Origin: Pseudactinotalea terrae
GTDB taxonomy: Bacteria; Actinomycetota; Actinomycetes; Actinomycetales; Beutenbergiaceae
Reading direction: 5' to 3'
NCBI RefSeq assembly: GCF_009733845.1
Contig: NZ_WNXZ01000001.1
Coordinates: forward strand, 1,240,001-1,304,000
Length of the DNA stretch: 64,000 nucleotides
The position numbers and the translations under genes are program-made. This document shows positions 58,102-64,000 of the stretch, piece after piece. The notes under the pieces were generated by a model, which saw nothing but the letters and a program-made list of their open reading frames with translations, was not told the DNA's origin and ran no database searches. Positions within the stretch are counted from its first letter, which is position 1; every line of letters starts with the position of its first letter.

Positions 58102-59271
58102 ATGGGTGACCGCTCCTACACCTGGGACCAGCTGCGCAGGCGCGCTCTCGCGCGACAGTTCCCGCGGGTGCGTGGTGATGGAGTCGGCGCCGTGTCCGAC
58201 CTGGTGGGCTGCATCGGGCCGCTGCAGACCCAGACAGCACGGTCGGCCTTCCTCGGCATCGGAGCGCGGCTCGGCGCCGGGCACCCCACGATCACGGAGG
58301 CGTACGAGGGGCTCGCGCTCGTGCGCGGCAGCTCGATCCGGGGCACCGTGCACACCTCGACGCCGGAGCAGCACGTCTGGCTCGACCGCGCCACCCGTGT
58401 GGGCCAGCGCGCGATCTGGGCACGCACGCTCAAGCTGCGCACGGCCACGCTCGAGCAGGTGTGGGCCGGGATCGAGGAGTTCGCGACCCCGCAGTGGCGC
58501 GGTGTCGACGCGCTCGGCCTGCACCTGCGCAGCTGGCTGGATTCGCACGGCGAGACGACCACCGACCAGCTCGGGCAGCCCCTCGGCCGGTACCTGGCGT
58601 TCGGGCACGGCGGCCTGATCCGCCGCCCGCTCACCGGGGGCTGGGAGGGCCAGGGCCGGCCGGAGTACCGCACCGTGGCCGCGGTCCTGGCCGATGGCGG
58701 CCACCGCGACACGGGGAGGCTGGCGGACCTGAGGGCGAGCGCGCGCGAGGAGGCGATGGACGCCGTCGTGCTCCTTCATCTGCGCAGTCACGGGCCAGCG
58801 AGCCGCAACGACGTGGCGTGGTGGGCCGGGATCGGGCTCCGGGAGGTCGACGCTGCGCTCGCGCGCCTCGCCGACCGGCTGAGCATGCTCCCAGGTCCCG
58901 ACGGGCGGGACTACTGGGATGTGCCCGACGGCGCCCCTCGCCCGGTCTCGGACGTCGGTGCTCGGCTGCTCCCGGAGTTCGACGCGCTGATGTGCGGGTA
59001 CGACCCGAAGGCCCGGACGCGGTTCCTCACCGCTGAGCAGCACGCGATCCTGTGGAACCAGCGGAACGGGATGGTGCTGCCCCCGCTGCTCCATCAGGGT
59101 CGGATCTCCGGGTGGTGGCGCGCGGAAGGCTCCGGGCAGTCCCGCTCGTTCCTCGTGACCACGTTCCCCGGCGTGGCGGCGCCGTCCGCGGCGGAGCTGG
59201 AGCCGGCGGTGAGCGCCGCGGCCACGTCGATGGGATGGGATGTCGCCGATCTTCGCGTCGAACGCGGCTGA
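58102..59271 (+). CDS. Winged-helix AlkZ-like (HTH_42) DNA-binding protein
   Basis: A 389-aa protein of the HTH_42 superfamily. LVGCIGPLQTQTARSAFLGI holds the QxQ motif used by AlkZ/AlkX DNA glycosylases to unhook crosslinked bases. VRGSSIRGTVHTSTPEQHVWL and LLPEFDALMCGYDPKAR (catalytic-domain signature) are also typical. The enzyme may remove alkylated or crosslinked bases; direct activity is unproven. It is divergent from the siderophore gene. Confidence 0.82.
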   Translation: MGDRSYTWDQLRRRALARQFPRVRGDGVGAVSDLVGCIGPLQTQTARSAFLGIGARLGAGHPTITEAYEGLALVRGSSIRGTVHTSTPEQHVWLDRATRVGQRAIWARTLKLRTATLEQVWAGIEEFATPQWRGVDALGLHLRSWLDSHGETTTDQLGQPLGRYLAFGHGGLIRRPLTGGWEGQGRPEYRTVAAVLADGGHRDTGRLADLRASAREEAMDAVVLLHLRSHGPASRNDVAWWAGIGLREVDAALARLADRLSMLPGPDGRDYWDVPDGAPRPVSDVGARLLPEFDALMCGYDPKARTRFLTAEQHAILWNQRNGMVLPPLLHQGRISGWWRAEGSGQSRSFLVTTFPGVAAPSAAELEPAVSAAATSMGWDVADLRVERG

Positions 59272-59325
59272 GATGTCAGCGCCTCGTCCTAGGTTGGGCT
59301 CGCAACCGAGCTGACGGGGGAATCG

Positions 59326-61005
59326 ATGGACGAGCGCACCGGTCCCTGGGTGTGGCCCGAGGACCCGAAGCTGACCAACGCCTCAGAGCGGGATGTCTGG
59401 AACCGGCTCACGGACCAGCTTCCCGATGGTGCGTACCTGCTCGGCAACCTGCGGCTGTCCGACCGGAACAAGAACCACGAGATCGATGCGCTCGTGCTGA
59501 TACCGGGGCTCGGCGCGGTCGCACTCGAGATCAAGGGCGGTGGTGTCTCCTGGGATCCGCAGCGCGGCTGGTCGATCACCCGCGACGACGGGGTGAAGGC
59601 GATCGACCCGGTCGGGCAAGCGCGGGCGTCGATGTACGCGCTGCGGAACAAGATCGAGCACGATCCTCGCTGGGGTAGCCGGGATCGGATCCGCTGGGCG
59701 CACGGGGTGGTGACGCCGTTCACGGAGTTCGGTCCGGAGTTCGAGCTCGCCGAGCTGCCCCGCTGGATGCTGCACGACCGGCTCGACCAGCCGATGCTGG
59801 TCGAGCGGCTGCACCAGCAGCTGACGATGACCGAGCACGCGGGTACCGCGCCTGCGGACGCCGACGCTCTCGCCGTCGTCGCCGAGATCCTCACCCAGCC
59901 CCGTGGCATGGCGCATGACGTGCTCGCGAGGTCCGAGGAGCGCGCCGCCATCGCCGATCAGCTCACGATGGAGCAGGCGGTGCTGCTCGGCGCCACCCGA
60001 CTCCTGCGGCGGGTCGAGGTGCGCGGCGGCGCAGGCTCGGGCAAGACGGTGCTGGCGCTGCAGCAGGCCAAGGAGCTGTCCAGGGGCGGCGGCGGCCGGT
60101 CCAAGGAGCGGGTGGCGCTGTTGTGCTACTCGATAGGGCTGGCCGAGCACCTCAAGCGCGTGGTCGCCGGCTGGAGCTGGAAGGAGCGGCCGGCGTTCGT
60201 GGGGACCTTCCACGAGTTCGGGCTGCAGTGGGGCGCGGCCACCGGCACCCGCCAGGACAGCGACTTCTGGGAGAACCAGCTGCCGGCAGAGATGGCTTGG
60301 CTGGCGGCGGCGCTTCCGCACTCCGGCACGTACGACTCGATCATCGTCGACGAGGCTCAGGACTTCGCGGACTCGTGGTGGACCCCGGTACTCGGGGCGC
60401 TGCGCGACGAGGAGGCAAGCGGCCTGTACGTGTACTCCGACGAGAACCAGCGGCTGTTCGCCCGTTACGGCGAGCCTCCGGTGCCGCTCGTGCCGTTGGT
60501 GCTCGATCACAACCTGCGGAACACCCGGCAGATCCTCGACGCGTTCGCGCCGCTGGCCCCGTCACGGATGCGGCCACGCGGCAGCGACGGTCCGCGCGTC
60601 CGGTTCGTGAAGGCCTCGCTCGAGGGTGCGGTCAGCGCGGCCGACGACCAGATCGAGCAGCTGCTCGAGGAGGAGGGTTGGCCGCAGGAGCACGTGTGCC
60701 TGCTGACCACCGGGAAGCGGCACCCGGTCCAGGTCGAGCGTGCCGGCGATGGTGACCAGGAGGCGTACTGGCGCACGTTCTGGGACACCGACGACGTTTT
60801 CTACGGGCACGTGCTCGGCTGCAAGGGCCTGGAGCGCCGCGTGGTGGTGCTGTGCGTCAACGACGACGGCTCTCGCGAACGCGCCACCGAGCGTCTCTAC
60901 GTGGGGATGTCGCGAGCCACGGACCTGTTGGTGATCGTCGGTGACCCGGAGATCATTCGTGCCGTGGGCGGGAACGAGGTCGCGACGCGGCTGGGGATCG
61001 GCTGA
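59326..61005 (+). CDS. NERD-domain/UvrD-type helicase
   Basis: The 559-aa protein has an N-terminal NERD nuclease-like domain (residues ~20-150; NHEIDALVLIPGLGAVALEIKGG with Asp and ExK). A superfamily 1 helicase follows: RGGAGSGKTVLALQ, VDEAQDF, VYSDENQRLF, GCKGLERRVVVLC and LYVGMSRATDLLVIV. It likely acts in DNA repair or in defence against foreign DNA. AGCTGACGGGGG precedes ATG 59326. Confidence 0.9.
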   Translation: MDERTGPWVWPEDPKLTNASERDVWNRLTDQLPDGAYLLGNLRLSDRNKNHEIDALVLIPGLGAVALEIKGGGVSWDPQRGWSITRDDGVKAIDPVGQARASMYALRNKIEHDPRWGSRDRIRWAHGVVTPFTEFGPEFELAELPRWMLHDRLDQPMLVERLHQQLTMTEHAGTAPADADALAVVAEILTQPRGMAHDVLARSEERAAIADQLTMEQAVLLGATRLLRRVEVRGGAGSGKTVLALQQAKELSRGGGGRSKERVALLCYSIGLAEHLKRVVAGWSWKERPAFVGTFHEFGLQWGAATGTRQDSDFWENQLPAEMAWLAAALPHSGTYDSIIVDEAQDFADSWWTPVLGALRDEEASGLYVYSDENQRLFARYGEPPVPLVPLVLDHNLRNTRQILDAFAPLAPSRMRPRGSDGPRVRFVKASLEGAVSAADDQIEQLLEEEGWPQEHVCLLTTGKRHPVQVERAGDGDQEAYWRTFWDTDDVFYGHVLGCKGLERRVVVLCVNDDGSRERATERLYVGMSRATDLLVIVGDPEIIRAVGGNEVATRLGIG

Positions 61006-61068
61006 GTGCTGACCAGCTGGTGCGCGGCTCGCGCTGAGCAGGTCGCGCGGCACCGCTAGCGTCGATGC

Positions 61069-61782
61069 ATGGACATCCTCTCCGGCGGGCGCGACGCCGA
61101 CGTCTTCCGTCACGGCGACGGGCTGGTGCTGCGCCGCTACCGCGACGGCCGGTCCGCGGAGGCCGAGGGCGCTCTCATGCGCGAGATCGGCACCCTCGGC
61201 TACCCGGTCCCGACGGTGGAGTCGGTGGCCGGTCCGGATCTCGTCATGGAGCTGGTGAGCGGGCCGAGCCTCGCCGTTGCCGGGCTGCGCGGTGACGTCT
61301 CGCCTCCCGAGAGCGGGCGGATCCTTGCCGAGCTGCTCGATCGGCTGCACGCCCTGCCGTGGCCTGACGGCGAGATCCGGCTGCACCTGGACCTGCACCC
61401 GTTCAACGTGCTGATGAGCGAGCGCGGCCCGGTCGTCATCGACTGGTCGAACTCACGGATCGGCCCACCCGGTCTCGACGTCGCGATGACCGCACTGATC
61501 CTGGCGCAGGTCGCCACGAACCCGGGGATGCTGACCGGCGACCCCGTGCTGCGTGCTGCGCTCCCCGCGGGTGTCACAGCAAACGTGGTCAGCGACCAGC
61601 TGACCGGCGTGCTTCGCTCGCTTGTCGCCCACACCGCCACCCGCTGCCTCGACCACCTGCCCGAGGCCGAGGCCTTCCGACGAGGTGACCGCTTCCAGTC
61701 GGAGGACGAGCTCGCCCGGCTCCGGGACGCCGTCGACCTTGTTGTGTCGGTGGCAGACGCACCACCCCCCGACGGGTGGTGA
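61069..61782 (+). CDS. APH-family phosphotransferase
   Basis: A 237-aa aminoglycoside/choline-kinase-like protein: N-lobe GRDADVFRHGDGLVLRRYRDG, catalytic loop LHLDLHPFNVLMS and metal-binding VVIDWSNSRIGPPGLDVAM. It is shorter than most APH proteins and its substrate is unknown. ATG 61069 is the start. It is convergent with imuB, 20 bases apart. Confidence 0.8.
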   Translation: MDILSGGRDADVFRHGDGLVLRRYRDGRSAEAEGALMREIGTLGYPVPTVESVAGPDLVMELVSGPSLAVAGLRGDVSPPESGRILAELLDRLHALPWPDGEIRLHLDLHPFNVLMSERGPVVIDWSNSRIGPPGLDVAMTALILAQVATNPGMLTGDPVLRAALPAGVTANVVSDQLTGVLRSLVAHTATRCLDHLPEAEAFRRGDRFQSEDELARLRDAVDLVVSVADAPPPDGW

Positions 61783-61801
61783 GCTGCGGATCTCGATGGT
61801 C

Positions 61802-63418
61802 TCAGTCGTACATCCCCTCCACCCACCACGACTCCCCCTCCCCGGCGAGGAGGAGCGCGGCCTCGCCGCACACGACCTGCACGTAGGTCCGTGGCCGCCC
61901 GCCTGCCCACCAGCGTTCGTGGACCGGCCATGGCCCCGCCCAGCCGGTGACCTCACGGGCACGCTTGTTCACCTCGACCACCGCGGGCATGCCGTGCAGC
62001 ACGCCGCGCTCACCCACGGTGACGGGGCGGCCGTCGTCGCCCCGGACCTTGGCCGGCAGCGGTGCTGTCGGCACCGTGGCGGGCAGCGGTGAGGGGATCT
62101 GCCCCGGCCAAGGGGCCTTCGGGTCGCGCAGCGCGACCGGCTCGTCACCCCAGGCGACCAGCCGCACCCGGTCGCGTGGTGACCGACCCCCTTGAAGCAC
62201 CGGGGTCAGCACCGCATCGGCTCCGATCAGACCCTGCACCCGCAGCGCCGCGCGCCCGGCCTGTGCCTGGCCGCGACCTTGACGGCCCCACAGCCCATCG
62301 GAGGCGACCGCCGCCGGGCTCACCTCCTCCGCTGCCAGCTCCAGCGCGATCACGGGAGCGCTCGGTCGTTGTCCGTTGCGACCGGAGAGCCACCCCTCGA
62401 GCTGCCACCGCACCCGGTCGGTGAGCTCGACGGCGGTGAGCGCACCGCCATCGAGCCGCCACGTCCGTTCCAGCGAGCCGCCATCCTCGGTGCGCGCCTG
62501 CACCCGCAGCCGTGCGCACACCACCCCACGCCGGAGCATCGCGGTCTGCAGCTCCTCAGCGAGCCGCCTCGCCGCGAAAGCAGCAGCATCGATCCGGTGC
62601 GCGGGCGGGTCGAGATCGGCCTGCACCGTGACATCCGGCTCCGCGCGCCGTACCCGTGGCGGCTGGGCGTCCAGCCCGCGCGCCAACCTGTGCGCCTGCA
62701 GCCCGAGCGCGCCGAACCTCGGCCCCACCTGTGCGGTGCGCAGCCTCGCCAGATCACCCAGCGTGGTGAGCCCCAACCTGCGGAGCAGATCCACCAGGTC
62801 CGCCATCCGTGCACGTGAGTCGCGTGTGGTGGCCACGTGCACCAGGTCGCGCACATCACGCACGGCCAGACTCTCCGCCGACCGGCCCGGCGCTACCCGT
62901 TCCGAGGAACGGGCGGCCAGCAGCGCCGTCAGCATCCCATCAGCGATGCCGACCTGCGCCTCCACGCCGGCCTCGGCAGCCGCACCCACCAGAGCCTCAG
63001 CCAGCACTTCCTCCGAGCCCAGGTACCGGCTCGGCCCCCGTGTGGGCAGCACCGTCACCCCTGGTCGGAGCAGGCTCGACTCCGGCACGACGGCCTCCAG
63101 CGCCTGCATCACCGGCTCGAAGGCCCGCACGTCACGGCCTTCATCGGCGTTGATCAGCACCAGCTCCGGACACAGTCCCTGCGCGGTACGACGCCGCATG
63201 CCGCGACGCACTCCCTCCGCGCGCGCTCGCGCCGACACCGCCACCAAGCCACGGCCATCGTGCAGCGCCACCGGCTCGTGCGCCTGCGCCAGACCTTCCG
63301 CCACGGCGGCTGCGACCGGCCAGTCCGGCACCCACAGCACCGCCAGCCTGGTGGCCCGCTCGGCCTCTCTCAGCTCCGGCGGCTCCCCCGGCGGCGGACC
63401 CGAGACCACGGCGCTCAT
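61802..63418 (-). CDS. imuB: ImuB, Y-family-like mutasome protein
   Basis: A 538-aa Y-family polymerase relative lacking catalytic acidic residues. It starts LAVLWVPDWPVAAAVAEGL where active enzymes have DxD, and has GVEAQVGIADGMLTALLAA and a helix-hairpin region (RRLGLTTLGDLARL). It serves as the hub linking DnaE2, ImuA' and the beta clamp in SOS mutagenesis. ATG 63418 overlaps the imuA stop. A C-terminal ~150-residue extension follows the little finger. Confidence 0.93.
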   Translation of the reverse strand: MSAVVSGPPPGEPPELREAERATRLAVLWVPDWPVAAAVAEGLAQAHEPVALHDGRGLVAVSARARAEGVRRGMRRRTAQGLCPELVLINADEGRDVRAFEPVMQALEAVVPESSLLRPGVTVLPTRGPSRYLGSEEVLAEALVGAAAEAGVEAQVGIADGMLTALLAARSSERVAPGRSAESLAVRDVRDLVHVATTRDSRARMADLVDLLRRLGLTTLGDLARLRTAQVGPRFGALGLQAHRLARGLDAQPPRVRRAEPDVTVQADLDPPAHRIDAAAFAARRLAEELQTAMLRRGVVCARLRVQARTEDGGSLERTWRLDGGALTAVELTDRVRWQLEGWLSGRNGQRPSAPVIALELAAEEVSPAAVASDGLWGRQGRGQAQAGRAALRVQGLIGADAVLTPVLQGGRSPRDRVRLVAWGDEPVALRDPKAPWPGQIPSPLPATVPTAPLPAKVRGDDGRPVTVGERGVLHGMPAVVEVNKRAREVTGWAGPWPVHERWWAGGRPRTYVQVVCGEAALLLAGEGESWWVEGMYD

Positions 63419-64000
63419 CAGCCCGCCCTCGCCAGGTCGAGCTCATGGATCTCTCCCTCGCCCACGGGGAGGTGAGCATCCGGACCGACGGGGGTCACAC
63501 CGCCGTCGGCGCCCATCCTGATCCGCACCCGGCGGGGCTGCCCGAGGCCACGGGCGTACCCGGTGATCGTGGCCTCCCGACCCGTCAGCACGCCCTCGCC
63601 GGCACCGACGCCGAGCCATGACCGCTCCCCCACCTCCAGCACCGCCTGCGCACCCGGCCAGACGTCACCTGACAGCAGCACCGCCTCCCTGGTGCGTAGC
63701 CGATGCCCGGCGCTGCGCCGATCGGCCTCGGTGAGCGCTGCGCACCGACCGAGCACCACGACGTCGAAGCCATCGATCAGCGCTCCCAGCACCGACGGTG
63801 CGTCCGGTCCTGGCTGTGGCACCACGACCGTGCGGAACAGATCGAGCCCTGCTTCCGCGGCCGCAGCCAGCCCCACATCGGGCATCGCCACCACCGCGCA
63901 CCACAGGTCCTGCCCCGGCGCGTTCGCGGCCGCCGCAGCCATGGCCAGCAGCACCGACCGCGACCCCGACACCTGCACCGCACTGCCCCGACGTAGCCCG
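63418..64000 (-). CDS. imuA: ImuA' RecA-like mutasome protein (5' part beyond window)
   Basis: At least 194 C-terminal residues run off the right edge. They start with GSAVQVSGSRSVLLAMAAAAANA, the degenerate P-loop region of ImuA', and continue with GFDVVVLGRCAALTEADRR and a beta-rich end (YARGLGQPRRVRIRM). The family is a RecA homologue that works with ImuB and DnaE2. It is coupled to imuB by a 1-base stop/start overlap. The promoter, where a LexA box would be expected, is outside. Confidence 0.85.
   Translation of the reverse strand, partial: GLRRGSAVQVSGSRSVLLAMAAAAANAPGQDLWCAVVAMPDVGLAAAAEAGLDLFRTVVVPQPGPDAPSVLGALIDGFDVVVLGRCAALTEADRRSAGHRLRTREAVLLSGDVWPGAQAVLEVGERSWLGVGAGEGVLTGREATITGYARGLGQPRRVRIRMGADGGVTPVGPDAHLPVGEGEIHELDLARAG

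Overview
The window is high-GC actinobacterial DNA, probably from a Micrococcales-type organism. The taxon is inferred from gene families such as SigK/RskA, DnaE2/ImuAB, DUF222-HNH and VKOR, and from an IdeR-type box; it is not proven. It splits into two parts at about 29,545. Left of that is a mobile element that runs off the left edge. Right of it is ordinary chromosome. The junction looks like an attachment site: a short stretch that fits a tRNA T-loop and 3' acceptor end (29523-29542), then a strong terminator (29551-29590). On the element side it is preceded by repeated 12-13 bp recombinase-arm-like sites (29374-29435). An intact tRNA, the integrase and the transfer and replication genes would then lie beyond the left edge.

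The element (1-29.5 kb) is coded almost entirely on the minus strand, in short operons with ATGA or GTGA overlaps. Nine operon-leading genes lack a clear Shine-Dalgarno sequence. They carry instead a common motif (minus strand CCGCACAT[C/G/A]) exactly 7-9 nt before the start codon, which marks an element-wide regulon. Cargo includes an ATP-dependent DNA ligase; a 1,596-aa methyltransferase-helicase of the DarB-like kind; a complete type I-E CRISPR interference operon (cas3, cas8e, cse2, cas7e, cas5e, cas6e) with no cas1/cas2 and a five-repeat array; a NADAR-SLOG-macrodomain fusion that may remove ADP-ribose from DNA; an HD phosphohydrolase with an RNase HI; an SNF2 helicase; a VKOR thiol oxidoreductase; and several small proteins, three sharing an N-terminal 'AGVxAGGxF' tag. 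A pair of degenerate CRISPR repeats lies upstream of cas3 in the opposite orientation, next to a 29-codon Cys-rich ORF, which recalls CreTA/CreR mini-arrays. At 22.4-22.8 kb an AT-richer block with a 59-bp imperfect palindrome and eight ACGGAG/CTCCGT hexamers looks like an origin or transfer site.

The chromosomal part holds, in order: an alpha/beta hydrolase divergent from an HxlR regulator; the sigK-rskA locus with a fasciclin lipoprotein and a membrane molybdopterin oxidoreductase; a PPOX-fold protein and a second VKOR closely related to the one on the element; a BrkB-family protein, an AAA ATPase, trmL, an aminoglycoside-kinase-like gene, an AI-2E transporter and a spermidine-synthase-like protein. 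Next comes a DAHP synthase preceded by a Trp/Tyr/Phe leader peptide and attenuator-like hairpins. A LexA box then drives DUF222-HNH and the overlapping dnaE2. After these come a Gfo/Idh oxidoreductase, a TetR/SRPBCC pair with twin operators, a META lipoprotein, a PopR/ClgR-like regulator near a two-ClpP operon and a trypsin-like protease, an IdeR-box siderophore-interacting protein, an AlkZ-like winged-helix protein, a NERD-helicase, a phosphotransferase, and imuB with the end of imuA, which complete the DnaE2 mutasome set.
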